Assembly (NCBI RefSeq): GCF_008124765.1 | Contig: NZ_VNHS01000011.1 | Span: 248,001 to 312,000, forward strand | Direction: 5' to 3' | Length of the DNA stretch: 64,000 bases | From: Paenibacillus methanolicus | GTDB taxonomy: Bacteria; Bacillota; Bacilli; Paenibacillales; Paenibacillaceae | Part shown: in pieces, positions 50,829 through 59,707 of the stretch | Numbering within the stretch: the first letter of the stretch is position 1 | Layout of the letters: every line of letters begins with the position of its first letter | Notes under the pieces: model-generated | What the model was told of the DNA's origin: nothing | What the model saw: the letters and a program-made list of their open reading frames with translations, nothing else | Databases searched by the model: none | Translations under genes and position numbers: made by a program

Positions 50829-53188
50829 CCGATCCCTCTCCCCGCCGTACCTGCCAAAATTCCGCCGACCGCCCCGCTCGGGCACCGGCCGAGCAGATCC
50901 GCCCGCCTCACGGGGTCGAACAGCCCTTCGCGCAGTTGCACGATGCCGACCTGCTCGATCCACTGCCAGACCCGCTGGCCGTATTCCGCTTCCTCGCGGT
51001 ACCACTGCGTGAATGCCGCGGCAATCTCGAGCGCCGTCTCCTCGCCGTCCGCGACGCCGAGCAGCTCCGCCCGCTTCAATTCCTTCACCCGGCTGCCGCC
51101 GACGTAGATCTCCCAGCCGGCCGGGGCTGCCGTAAGCCCAAGATCGGCCGTCAGCGTTCCTGCCTGATGCAGCGGACTCGCCGAGACCGCCGCCGCGAAT
51201 TCCGCCGGCAGCTGCATCGGCTCGAGCAGCCGCTCCAGCCGCTCGCCGAGCGCGACCGAATCGCGCACGGCGCCGCCGTCATAGCGAGGCGCGCCGCAGG
51301 TCGCGACGGGACTGACCGGCTTGCCGTATCGCGCGGAAGCCTCCTGCATCCCAAGCGCAGCCTTCACTTCGGTCAGCCGAAGCGGATCGACGCCCCGAAG
51401 TTCGATGCCGCCCGAGACGCCGAGCTTCACCTGCGGAATGCCGAAGCGCTCCGCCACCTCGGCGATGCGCTTCAGCTGATCGCCCGTCGCCACGCCGCCG
51501 TACAGGCGAGGGGTGACCGAACAGGTGCCGTCGGCCAGCAGCGCGACCGAAGGCTCGACGGCTTTCGCATCCGCTGCGCTCGCGGCCATCGAAGCGGCGA
51601 GTCCCGCGTAGTACCGCACCGCCGGACGGCAGGCGCGGCACCCGTCCGCGCTCTGCCAGCCGAGCGCCTGCATCGCCGTCCGCGCATCGGCATAGCCGCC
51701 TTGCATGACCGCGGCGCGCAGCTCTTCGTGGCTCAGCGACGTACAGCCGCATACCGTCACCTTCGCCGGTTCCGGCTCCGGCTCGTTCGCGAGCGTATAC
51801 GCCAGAATCGCGGAGACGAGCGGCTTGCAGCCGCCGCACGAGCTGGACGCCTTGGTGCAGCCGCGCACTTCCTCGAACGTCTCCAGTCCCTCTTGGCGAA
51901 TCGCGGAGACGATCGCGCCTTTGCTGACGCCGTTGCAAGAGCAGACCGTCTCTTTGTCCGACATCGCGCAGACGAGCTCGTCGTCCGAACCCCCTGCCGC
52001 GCCTGCCCCTTCTTGTTCCAGCACCGCCGAATCGGCCCCCTGCTTGATATGGCCGAGCAGCTTGTTGCCTTCGGCGCTGTCGCCGAACAAGACGGCGCCG
52101 ACGACTTTGCCGCCGCGCACCATGACGCGCTTATACGTGCCTTTAATGCCGTTGACGACTTTAAGCGAAGCATCGATCTCGCTCTCGCGGATCTCGCCCG
52201 CGGAGAAGACGTCGACGCCCGATACTTTCAAGTGGGAAGCGAGAATCGACCCTTCGTAACCCGGCGTACGGACGCCGCACAGATGAGCCGCCAGCACTTT
52301 GCCCTGCTCGTATAACGGCGACACCATGCCGTAGACCATGCCCCGGTGCTCCGCGCATTCGCCGACGGCGTAGACGTCCGGCACGTTCGTCTGCATATAG
52401 TCGTTGACCAGAATCGCGCGGTCGACCTCGATGCCGCTGTCAGCCGCCAGTCTGATGTTGGGACGGACGCCGACGGCCACGACGACCAGGTCGACGGCGA
52501 TCTTGCTGCCGTCCTTGAACAGCAGCCCCTCGACCCGCTTCTTCCCGACGATCCGCTCGGTATGCTTGGCAAGCAGGAAACGCATGCCCTGCTTCTCCAG
52601 CTCCGTGCGCAGCATGATGGCCGATTCCCGGTCCAGCTGCCGCTCCATCAGGTATTCGTTAATATGAATGACGTCGACTTCCATGCCCAGATTGAGCAGG
52701 CCGCGCGCCGCCTCGAGCCCGAGCAGGCCGCCGCCGATGACGGCCGCGCGACGAAATTTTTTCGAAGCTTCCATCATCGTATTGCAGTCCTTGATATCCC
52801 GGAACGCCGTGACGCCAGGCAGCTCCGACCCTGGCAGCGGCAGCATGAACGGCAGCGAACCCGTTGCCAGAATGAGCTTGTCGTAGGGGACGCGCACGCC
52901 GCCTTGGCTCCACACTTGACGCTGCGCGATATCGATCCGGACGACCGGATCGCCCGCGTACAGCCGGATGCCGTGATCCTTGTACCACTGCCAGTCGTTG
53001 ATCGTAATATCCGCAATCTGCGTATCGCCCTGCAGCACCTTGGAGAGCATGATCCGGTTGTAGTTCGGATGCGGCTCGCCGCCGAATATCGTGATCTCGA
53101 ACTGATCCGGATCCTGCTTGAGGATCTCCTCCACGCATCGCACGCCGGCCATGCCGTTGCCGATGACCACCAGCTTCTTCTTCTCCAT
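50825..53188 (-). CDS. nasB: Nitrate reductase electron-transfer subunit (NasB), NirB-like
   Basis: A 787-residue paralogue of the nitrite reductase large subunit three genes upstream. It keeps the FAD domain (VVIGNGMAGVRCVEE), the NAD domain (AVIGGGLLGLEAARG) and two BFD-like [2Fe-2S] domains (CSCNGVSKGAIVSA with CGGCKPLV, then CGCTSLSHEEL with CRACRP). The sirohaem region is degenerate: at aligned positions NasD has TCVGETFC and SGCPRNC, while this protein has TCGAPRYD and SASPLHQ, losing three of four ligands. It therefore cannot bind the coupled sirohaem-[4Fe-4S] centre and should act only as an NADH-dependent electron donor to NasC, as proposed for B. subtilis NasB. Confidence 0.92.
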   Translation of the reverse strand: MEKKKLVVIGNGMAGVRCVEEILKQDPDQFEITIFGGEPHPNYNRIMLSKVLQGDTQIADITINDWQWYKDHGIRLYAGDPVVRIDIAQRQVWSQGGVRVPYDKLILATGSLPFMLPLPGSELPGVTAFRDIKDCNTMMEASKKFRRAAVIGGGLLGLEAARGLLNLGMEVDVIHINEYLMERQLDRESAIMLRTELEKQGMRFLLAKHTERIVGKKRVEGLLFKDGSKIAVDLVVVAVGVRPNIRLAADSGIEVDRAILVNDYMQTNVPDVYAVGECAEHRGMVYGMVSPLYEQGKVLAAHLCGVRTPGYEGSILASHLKVSGVDVFSAGEIRESEIDASLKVVNGIKGTYKRVMVRGGKVVGAVLFGDSAEGNKLLGHIKQGADSAVLEQEGAGAAGGSDDELVCAMSDKETVCSCNGVSKGAIVSAIRQEGLETFEEVRGCTKASSSCGGCKPLVSAILAYTLANEPEPEPAKVTVCGCTSLSHEELRAAVMQGGYADARTAMQALGWQSADGCRACRPAVRYYAGLAASMAASAADAKAVEPSVALLADGTCSVTPRLYGGVATGDQLKRIAEVAERFGIPQVKLGVSGGIELRGVDPLRLTEVKAALGMQEASARYGKPVSPVATCGAPRYDGGAVRDSVALGERLERLLEPMQLPAEFAAAVSASPLHQAGTLTADLGLTAAPAGWEIYVGGSRVKELKRAELLGVADGEETALEIAAAFTQWYREEAEYGQRVWQWIEQVGIVQLREGLFDPVRRADLLGRCPSGAVGGILAGTAGRGIG

Positions 53189-53216
53189 CCCGGTTCCCCT
53201 CCACGTTCCCCAGCTG

Positions 53217-53261
53217 GGCGGTCACGGCTCCCTGTCTCCGTCTTAGGGAGCCGTGACCGCC
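53217..53261 (-). other. Intercistronic 16-bp perfect hairpin at the narK stop codon
   Basis: GGCGGTCACGGCTCCC and its exact inverted copy bracket a 13-nt loop holding the narK-like stop codon. No T-run follows on the coding (minus) strand, so it is unlikely to be a terminator. It may stabilise or direct processing of the operon mRNA between the transporter and nasB. Confidence 0.7.
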
Positions 53262-54427
53262 GTTTTCTCTTGTCTAATTCGAAGGGCCAGCTGATTGACC
53301 CCCAGGCAAATGCAGGCGAACGCGATCAGCAGCGCGAAGCCGAGCGTATAGGAGCCGCTCATGTCTTTGATGACGCCGAGCGCCAGCGGCGGGAAGAACC
53401 CGCCGAGGCCGCCGGCCGCGCCGACGATGCCCGTCACAGCGCCGGTGTCGGCCGGCGACACTTCCGGCACCATCTTGAATACCGCTCCGTTCCCGATCCC
53501 TAAGAACAGCGCGATGATCAGGAAGTACGCCGTGAACCACGCCGATTGATTCAAGGACAGCGCGAGCGCAAGTCCCGAGAGGGCGATGCCCGCGAATACC
53601 GCCGTCAGCACCCGGCGCGACCCGAACCGGTCGGCCAGATAGCCGCCGCACGGACGGATGAGCGTCGCGGCCAGCACGAACGCCGCCGTCCGCAGCCCCG
53701 CTTCCGCCGCGGACAATCCGAACAATTCCTTCATGAAGGTCGGCAAGTAGACGCTGAACGCCACGAAGCCGCCGAACGTTAACGAATAATAGAAGGACAG
53801 CGTCCACGTCGATTTCACCTTGAGCACTTGCATCGATTGCAGGAGCGTCTTCGGTTTGGCCGGCTTCGGCGCATCGGACGCGAACACCCAGAACAGCGCC
53901 GCCACGATCGCGATCATCGCCGCTAAGCTATAGAACACGCCGTCCAGCCCGATGACGCCGTGCAGCACCGGCACGCCGTAGCTCGCCGCCGCGACCCCGA
54001 GGTTCCCGAGTCCGGCAAGGCCGAGGACGAACCCCTGCTTCTCCGGCGGGTACCAGCGGGATACGTACGTCAGCGAAATCGCGAACGTCGATCCGCCCAT
54101 GCCCAGAAACAGGGCGCACAGCAGCATCGCCGAGAAGGAATTCGCGAAGCTGGCCGCCAAGAGCGGAAGGATTAGAAACAGCATCGTCAGCGAAAATACC
54201 CTGCGACCGCCGTATCGGTCCGTCAGGATCCCCATCGGAATCCGCATGATTGAACCGAGCAGCACCGGCGCCGCGATGAGCGCGCTCTTCTGAAAGCCGT
54301 TCAGCCGGTACAGCTCGCTAAGCTGCGCCGCGAGAGGCGCGAGCATATTCCAAATCACGAAGGACGCCGCCATCGCGATGGTCGAATACCACAATGCCTG
54401 TGCCTGAGTGCCCTGTTTCTTCCCCAT
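53243..54427 (-). CDS. NarK/NasA-family nitrate transporter
   Basis: A 394-residue MFS transporter with 12 predicted helices. The nitrate/nitrite porter features are visible: GSIMRIPMGILTDRYGGRRVF (helix 2-3 with the nitrate-binding-type arginine), GMGGSTFAISLTYVSRWYP (signature NxxR-like region, about 105-123) and ALFLGIGNGAVFKMVPEVSP (second signature). The start at 54427 follows GCGGAGGAGAAAGCAT; longer in-frame extensions are basic and unlikely. It sits between nasE and nasB in the same operon, so nitrate import is the expected role. Confidence 0.93.
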   Translation of the reverse strand: MGKKQGTQAQALWYSTIAMAASFVIWNMLAPLAAQLSELYRLNGFQKSALIAAPVLLGSIMRIPMGILTDRYGGRRVFSLTMLFLILPLLAASFANSFSAMLLCALFLGMGGSTFAISLTYVSRWYPPEKQGFVLGLAGLGNLGVAAASYGVPVLHGVIGLDGVFYSLAAMIAIVAALFWVFASDAPKPAKPKTLLQSMQVLKVKSTWTLSFYYSLTFGGFVAFSVYLPTFMKELFGLSAAEAGLRTAAFVLAATLIRPCGGYLADRFGSRRVLTAVFAGIALSGLALALSLNQSAWFTAYFLIIALFLGIGNGAVFKMVPEVSPADTGAVTGIVGAAGGLGGFFPPLALGVIKDMSGSYTLGFALLIAFACICLGVNQLALRIRQEKTAVTAP

Positions 54428-54464
54428 ATGCTTTCTCCTCCGCTTTCGCTTGCCTCTTACGTCT

Positions 54465-54812
54465 CTAAGAAGCGATCGTGCTTTCCTCCGGCAGGCTGAG
54501 CCACAGCTCGCCGCTTGCCGCGTCGATCTCAATCGGGAAGGTCGTCACGCAGCCTTCGTCCGGCGCCTGCGCGAGGCCGTCGCGCAGGCTGATTTTCCAG
54601 TCGTGCAGCGGGCAGAAGACGTGATGGTCGCACACGATGCCTTCCGACAGCTTGCCGCCCTTATGGGGGCAGCGATTCTCGATCGCCTTCAGCTCGCCGC
54701 CCGTCATTTTGAATATCGCAATCTCCAATTCCCCGATCCGGACGACCCGCGCCCGTTTCTCCGCAATGTCGCCCACGTTGCCGATATGGATTCGTTTCAT
54801 CGTCATGGTCAT
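54465..54812 (-). CDS. nasE: Nitrite reductase small subunit (NasE/NirD)
   Basis: A 115-residue Rieske-type [2Fe-2S] protein. Ligands are in NRCPHKGGKL (about 47) and FCPLHDWKISL (about 67), the two Cys-His pairs of the fold. It is the small subunit of NADH-dependent assimilatory nitrite reductase. The start at 54812 is chosen for AAGGAGAGG about eight bases upstream; two later ATG codons in frame (54806, 54800) are possible. It lies 14 bp after nasD. Confidence 0.93.
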   Translation of the reverse strand: MTMTMKRIHIGNVGDIAEKRARVVRIGELEIAIFKMTGGELKAIENRCPHKGGKLSEGIVCDHHVFCPLHDWKISLRDGLAQAPDEGCVTTFPIEIDAASGELWLSLPEESTIAS

Positions 54813-54826
54813 CTTGGCCCCTCTCC

Positions 54827-57256
54827 TTACCCTGCGGACGCAGGCGTCTCTTCGATCATCGGCACGAACGTTTCGTTCAGCTCGCGTTTCTCGATAATTT
54901 CTTTCCATGGATCTTTCGTCAGGGAAAGCGCGTGCTCGATGCGTTCCATGAGCGCCAGCCGGTCTTCCTTCTTCTCCAGCGCCGCCTTGATCGTATCGAG
55001 ACCTACACGCTCGACCCACTCGCTTGTGCGTTCGTTATATTTGCCGGTCTCCCGGTAATATTGGACGTAAGCGCCGCTCCATTCGATGACCTCATCCTCG
55101 GTCTTCACCTTCGTGAGGAGGTCGCAGCCGCGCAGCTTCGTGCCGCCGTTGCCGCCGACGTACAGCTCCCAGCCGCCGTCGATCGCCACGACGCCGAAGT
55201 CCTTGATCGTCGCCTCGGCGCAGTTCCGCGGGCAGCCGGAGACCGCCATCTTCACCTTCGCCGGCGCGCTCAGGCGCTCGAACTTCTTCTCGAGCTTGAT
55301 GCCCATGCCCATCGCGTCCTGCGTGCCGAAGCGGCAGAACGTCTCGCCGACGCACGTCTTGACCGTGCGCAGCGTCTTGCCGTACGCGTAACCCGACGGC
55401 ATATCCAGGTCGGCCCACATGCCCGGCAAGTCTTCCTTCTTCACCCCAAGCAAGTCGATCCGCTGGCCGCCGGTCATCTTCACGAGCGGCACGTTGTATT
55501 TCAGCGCGATGTCCGCGATCTTCTTCAGGTCTTCCGGCGTCGTCACGCCGCCGTACATCCGCGGCACGACGGAGTAGGTGCCGTCCTTCTGGATGTTGGC
55601 GTGGTTTCGCTCGTTGACGAAGCGCGATTCCCGCTCGTCCTCGTGCTCATCCGGCCATGCCATGCCGAGGTAGTAGTTGAGCGCCGGGCGGCATTTGGAG
55701 CAGCCTTCCTCGTTCGTCCAGCCGAGCACGTTCATCACTTCTTTGGACGTCGTCAGGTGCATGTCTCGAATCGCCTCGACCACTTCGTCCCGGCCGAGCG
55801 TCGTGCATCCGCACATGCCTTCCTTCACCGTCTTGACGCCGTCGGCGCCGAGCACGTACGTCAGCACGTCGCCGACGAGCGGTTTGCAGCCGCCGCAGGA
55901 AGCGGAAGCCTTCGTGCACGCTTTGATTTCGCCGATGCTCGAGCAGCCCTTCTCTTTAATGGCGCTTACGATCGCGCCCTTCGTGACGCCGTTACAGCCG
56001 CACACGACCTCGTCGTCCGGCATCTCCGCGACCAGGTCGGCGCCGGATTTCGCCGGAGCGCCGGAGGCGGGAAGCAATACCTCGCGTTCGCGGCCGGTGA
56101 CGTCCTCGCCGGTGCGGATCATTTTGAACAATCTCGAACCGTCCCCGATATCGCCGAAGAGCACCGCGCCGATCACCTTGCCGTCCTGGATGACCGCCTT
56201 CTTGTAGATGCCCGCGAAATCGTCCTGCACCCGCACCGAGCGCGTATCCGGCCGGTCGGCGTACACGCCGGCGGAGAACACGTCGACGCCCGATACTTTC
56301 AGCTTCGTGGAGACGATCGAGCCATGGTAGCCATCCGTCTCGACGCCCGACAGCCGCTTGGCAATAACCGCGCCTTGCTCGTAGAGCGGCGCTACCAGGC
56401 CGTATGCGACCCCGTTATGCTCGGCGCACTCGCCGACCGCATGGATATGCGGGATGTTCGTCTCCATGAAGTCGTTGACCACAATGCCTTGATTGATCGT
56501 GATGCCCGTGCTGCGGGCCAGCGCGATGTTCGGCCGGATGCCGATCGCCATGACGACCAGGTCCGCTTCTTCGCTCGTTCCGTCGCTGAACCGGATGGCG
56601 CCTACGCGCTTTTTGCCTAAAATCTGCTCCGTGTTCTTGCTCATCAGGAACCGCATGCCCTGTCCTTCCAGCTCCTTGCGCAGCAGGATGGAAGCCGTCT
56701 GGTCGAGCTGGCGCTCCATGAGGAACGGGTGCTTGTGCACGACCGTCACGTCCATGTTGAGGTTCAGCAAGCCGCGCGCCGCTTCGAGACCGAGCAAGCC
56801 GCCGCCGATAACGACCGCTTTCTTATATTGTTTGGCCGCGTCCATCATCGTCTCGCAATCCTTGATGTCGCGGAACGCGATGACGCCTTCTTTATCCGCT
56901 CCCGGCACCGGAAGCATGAACGCGTTGGACCCCGTCGCGATGATCAGCTCGTCGTATTCCGTGCTCAGTCCTTTATCCGTCGTGACCGTCTTCTTGACCG
57001 GGTCGATACCGGTTACCGTGTGGCTCGTATGAAGAGCAATGCCGTTCTCCGCGTACCAAGAGCGCTCGTTGATCACGATATCTTTCATGTCCGCGTCGCC
57101 CGCCAGCACCGATGAGAGCAGAATGCGGTTGTAGTTCGGATGCGGCTCGCTGCCGAAAATCGTAATGTCATACCGGTTCGGCGCCAGCTTCAGCAGCTGC
57201 TCGATGCAGTTCACGCCGGCCATCCCGTTGCCTACCAACACAAGTTTCTTTTTCAT
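54827..57256 (-). CDS. nasD: NADH-dependent nitrite reductase large subunit (NasD/NirB)
   Basis: An 809-residue enzyme that reduces nitrite to ammonium. Domain order: FAD (LVLVGNGMAGVNC), NAD (VVIGGGLLGLEAARG), BFD-like [2Fe-2S] domains (CGCNGVTKGAIVS with CGGCKPLV; CGCTTLGRDEV with CSKCRPAL), then the sirohaem/[4Fe-4S] reductase domain. All four cluster cysteines are present: C635 and C641 (TCVGETFC), C675 and C679 (SGCPRNC). It is the first gene of the nas operon, with a GlnR/TnrA-type box upstream. The start ATG is near AGTGTGGAGCTC. Confidence 0.96.
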   Translation of the reverse strand: MKKKLVLVGNGMAGVNCIEQLLKLAPNRYDITIFGSEPHPNYNRILLSSVLAGDADMKDIVINERSWYAENGIALHTSHTVTGIDPVKKTVTTDKGLSTEYDELIIATGSNAFMLPVPGADKEGVIAFRDIKDCETMMDAAKQYKKAVVIGGGLLGLEAARGLLNLNMDVTVVHKHPFLMERQLDQTASILLRKELEGQGMRFLMSKNTEQILGKKRVGAIRFSDGTSEEADLVVMAIGIRPNIALARSTGITINQGIVVNDFMETNIPHIHAVGECAEHNGVAYGLVAPLYEQGAVIAKRLSGVETDGYHGSIVSTKLKVSGVDVFSAGVYADRPDTRSVRVQDDFAGIYKKAVIQDGKVIGAVLFGDIGDGSRLFKMIRTGEDVTGREREVLLPASGAPAKSGADLVAEMPDDEVVCGCNGVTKGAIVSAIKEKGCSSIGEIKACTKASASCGGCKPLVGDVLTYVLGADGVKTVKEGMCGCTTLGRDEVVEAIRDMHLTTSKEVMNVLGWTNEEGCSKCRPALNYYLGMAWPDEHEDERESRFVNERNHANIQKDGTYSVVPRMYGGVTTPEDLKKIADIALKYNVPLVKMTGGQRIDLLGVKKEDLPGMWADLDMPSGYAYGKTLRTVKTCVGETFCRFGTQDAMGMGIKLEKKFERLSAPAKVKMAVSGCPRNCAEATIKDFGVVAIDGGWELYVGGNGGTKLRGCDLLTKVKTEDEVIEWSGAYVQYYRETGKYNERTSEWVERVGLDTIKAALEKKEDRLALMERIEHALSLTKDPWKEIIEKRELNETFVPMIEETPASAG

Positions 57257-57284
57257 GTGAGCTCCACACTCCTACCCAAATATC

Positions 57285-57372
57285 TAACATGATATGTTAC
57301 TATCGACCCTCATAACCTAACCCTCGCGTTGACCAACCCTATTTTCTTCCGCTTGTGTAATGTTATCTAACA
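57285..57372 (-). promoter_or_regulatory. GlnR/TnrA box and second dyad upstream of nas operon
   Basis: TGTTAGATAACATTACA on the minus strand (57356-57372) is a perfect match to TGTNAN7TNACA, the GlnR/TnrA consensus of Bacillales. A second perfect dyad, TAACAT-GAT-ATGTTA, lies at 57285-57299. A weak TTATGA-type -10 box lies between. Nitrogen-limitation control of the nas operon is strongly suggested. Confidence 0.75.
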
Positions 57373-57877
57373 TTAATTATTCATACTTTAGCTCAGAGTT
57401 GCGATTTTGGCAACAATTAACGAAATAATTATTTTTTATCGCCTAGACCCCGGGTTGTAAGCGTACGTTATACCTTACGTGCCTAGTAAACGTTCGCGAT
57501 TAGGTGAAGTGCGGCCTATTGTTCGGATGTAACCCCTTACAATTCGAAACGTTAATACCAATGTTTATCCTTTTGTCCGCCGATTCTTACGTGAAGTTCC
57601 CTAACATCATTGTGAACCTTTCACAAAAGATAGACGGGTGTCGCGAAGCCAAACGGTCAATTAGTGAATTTTTACGAAAAAACGAGGGAATTTGAGCGAT
57701 TCGATTTCTGAAAACGAAGTTCGTGCCCACAAGACGCAAAAAGCCCGAACATTCATGGAAAGCTGACATCCGATTCGCATTAGATCGATTTAAATGAGGG
57801 AGGACAAGGGCGAGGTTTCCTAATAAGAACATTTCGTGGCGGCGCAGCGCGGTCGGCCGCATGCCCCCTATTAGGCA
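57373..57877. other. AT-rich gene-free region upstream of nas operon
   Basis: About 500 bp with lower GC than its surroundings. A 63-codon plus-strand frame (57504-57695) has no convincing ribosome binding site or domain, so I do not call a gene. The region leads into the repeat cluster. Confidence 0.5.
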
Positions 57878-57878
57878 T

Positions 57879-57934
57879 GTCAAGACGAACCGACTGTCGG
57901 CGTCCATTGGCGGCGCAGCAAGTTTCATTCTAGA
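57879..57934. repeat. Dispersed GC-rich hairpin repeat (family 2), copy C
   Basis: CAAGACGAACCG, ACTGTCGGCGTCCATTGG and CGGCGCAGCAAGTTTCATTC align with copies A and B. A partial second piece (GGCGGCGCAGCGCGG) lies at about 57838. It abuts the family 1 array directly. Confidence 0.65.
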
Positions 57935-57938
57935 TAGG

Positions 57939-58308
57939 CTGATTGGTTTGCGTTCGCAATCGGAAGATTGGGAATGCAGCATTCAGCCACAGCTGATTGG
58001 TTTGCGTTCGCAATCGGAAGATTGAGAATGCAGCATTCAGCCACAGCTGATTGGTTTGCGTTCGCAATCGGAAGATTGAGAATGCAGCATTCAGCCACAG
58101 CTGATTGGTTTGCGTTCGCAATCGGAAGATTGAGAATGCAGCATTCAGCCACAGCTGATTGGTTTGCGTTCGCAATCGGAAGATTGAGAATGCAGCATTC
58201 AGCCACAGCTGATTGGTTTGCGTTCGCAATCGGAAGATTGAGAATGCAGCATTCAGCCACAGCTGATTGGTTTGCGTTCGCAATCGGAAGATTGAGAATG
58301 CAGCATTC
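57939..58308. repeat. Family 1 hairpin repeat, seven 54-bp copies
   Basis: Seven copies start at 57939, 57993, 58047, 58101, 58155, 58209 and 58263; the last lacks its final 8 bp. Each reads CTGATTGGTTTGCGTTCG, CAATCGGAAGATTGAGAA, TGCAGCATTCAGCCACAG. TGCGTTC with CAATC pairs with GATTG and GAATGCA around a GGAA loop, and GAATGC-A-GCATTC gives an alternative stem. Copies 2-7 are identical; copy 1 has one change. There is no unique sequence between units. Confidence 0.9.
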
Positions 58309-58327
58309 CGCTTATAAATTCTTGTAT
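58309..58327 (-). repeat. Dispersed AT-rich hairpin repeat (family 3), half copy
   Basis: Minus-strand ATACAAGAATTTATAAGC begins immediately where the family 1 array ends. Only one arm is present. Confidence 0.5.
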
Positions 58328-58557
58328 GTCAAAAACGCCCCGCCGGAGTTCTCGCGCGGCCGACGTCTATCCGACCGCCCAACCGTGCCGGGGTCCCAGC
58401 CTTCCCCCGCCTCGAGACCAGTGCCAAAAACCGTCGCGGGACTGTTATCGCCGGTTGCCATTCGGTCTACAATTAAGCCATAAGAACAACGCAAACGAAA
58501 CACCGACGAACCGCAATGCAACAAACGGTTCTCAATTAAAAGAGGAGCGATGCGAAT

Positions 58558-58785
58558 ATGAAACGTTTATTCCGTTCTAGAACAGACAGCAAGCTGGCCG
58601 GCGTGTGCGGCGGGTTCGCCCAGTACCTCGGCTTCGATGCCACGATTCTTCGTCTGGCGCTGATCGTCACGGCCTTCTTCAGCTTCGGCAGCGTGCTGCT
58701 GGTCTACGCCCTGGCCGCGGTCGTCATCCCGAAAGAGCCGGAAATGACGGGCTTCTACGACGAAGCGATGTACCACCGGTTCTAA
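58558..58785 (+). CDS. PspC-domain membrane protein
   Basis: A 75-residue protein with the PspC pattern: RSRTDSKLAGVCGGFAQYLG, then one long hydrophobic segment (about 30-60) and VIPKEP. PspC proteins sense or relay membrane stress. AAAAGAGGAGCG precedes the ATG. A PspA/IM30 gene follows 150 bp downstream, forming the expected membrane-stress pair. Confidence 0.92.
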   Translation: MKRLFRSRTDSKLAGVCGGFAQYLGFDATILRLALIVTAFFSFGSVLLVYALAAVVIPKEPEMTGFYDEAMYHRF

Positions 58786-58934
58786 TACAAAGCGCTAATC
58801 GTTAACCGGGTTTTTGCACCGGAGTTGAAGCCGCGCTTCGATCAGCCGCCATCCACAGTCGCCATGCCGCGCGGGATGCCCCGCGATTTGTCCAACCAAA
58901 CTATGCTTATACCACCTAAAGGAGTGTTTGAACG

Positions 58935-59663
58935 ATGGGAGTATTCGAACGTATCGTAAACTTGACGAAAGCCGCCGCGCATGAGGTGCTGGAGAAACTG
59001 GAAAGCCCCGTGCTTATGATGAATCAATACATCCGCGACGCCGAGCAGGAAATCGGCCAAGTACAAGCCGAGATCGCCCGCCAAGAGGCGGCGGCGCGCG
59101 GCTTCAAGCAGCAGCATGCCGAGCATGCCCGCCTGGCGGATCACTACGAAGCGAAAGCCGCCGAGTCGCTCGCCGCGGGCCGCGAAGCCGAAGCGCGCGA
59201 AGCGCTCGCCGCGAAGCTGCACTATGCCGAGAAAGCCGCCCTGCAGCTCGAGTGGCATCACCACGCGTTGGCGCGCAAGGACGAACTTACTTATAAGCTC
59301 GACAACGCGAAAGCCGAGCTGGAGGTCATGGTGAAGAAACGGACGGAGCTCGTCGCCCGCGTCGAGCAGGCCGAAGCGAAGTCGCGTACATCGATGCCTA
59401 GCTTCAGCAGCGGCCCTAGTTCCTACCTCGAAGGCGGCTCCGCGGCGCGCGGCTTCCAGCGGATGGAGGAGAAAATCCATCAGCTCGAGGCTCGCCTCGA
59501 ATTGTCCGGCAAGCAAGCGCCTTACGCCGGCACGCCTCACGGCAGCCAAGGCGCGTACGGCACGCCGGCAAGCGCGGGCGTACCGACGGTAACCGACCCG
59601 GCCAAAGAAGCGCTCATCGCCGAGCAGCTGGAATTGCTGCGCAAGAAGCAAGCTTCCGAGTAA
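58935..59663 (+). CDS. PspA/IM30-family membrane-stress protein
   Basis: A 242-residue coiled-coil protein. The N-terminal amphipathic helix (MGVFERIVNLTKAAAHEVLEK) and long helices with SPVLMMNQYIRDAEQEIGQVQ, then heptad-rich Ala/Glu/Lys sequence (about 30-190), match PspA/IM30/LiaH. It would assemble on damaged inner membrane. The C-terminal 40 residues are Gly/Ala/Pro-rich and atypical. AAGGAGTG precedes the ATG. A strong terminator follows. Confidence 0.93.
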   Translation: MGVFERIVNLTKAAAHEVLEKLESPVLMMNQYIRDAEQEIGQVQAEIARQEAAARGFKQQHAEHARLADHYEAKAAESLAAGREAEAREALAAKLHYAEKAALQLEWHHHALARKDELTYKLDNAKAELEVMVKKRTELVARVEQAEAKSRTSMPSFSSGPSSYLEGGSAARGFQRMEEKIHQLEARLELSGKQAPYAGTPHGSQGAYGTPASAGVPTVTDPAKEALIAEQLELLRKKQASE

Positions 59664-59670
59664 TAATAGA

Positions 59671-59707
59671 AAGTCCGCCAACTCCGAGAGGGATGGCGGA
59701 CTTTTTT
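59671..59707 (+). terminator. Intrinsic terminator of the pspA gene
   Basis: AAGTCCGCCA and TGGCGGACTT pair and run into TTTTTTG. Confidence 0.85.

Noticed and set aside
50825-53188. A second functional nitrite reductase
   Set aside because: Three of the four sirohaem-cluster cysteines are missing at positions that align without gaps to NasD.
57504-57695. 63-residue plus-strand gene upstream of the nas operon
   Set aside because: No ribosome binding site, no recognisable domain, and it lies in an AT-rich region where chance frames look like this.
57925-58283. Open frames through the seven-copy array, reading for example NANQSAVAECCILNLPI repeatedly
   Set aside because: The unit length is a multiple of three, so all frames stay open by construction. 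No ribosome binding site or domain is present and the DNA is a hairpin repeat shared with another intergenic region.
57939-58308. CRISPR array
   Set aside because: The 54-bp units are contiguous and identical, with no variable spacers and no cas genes.
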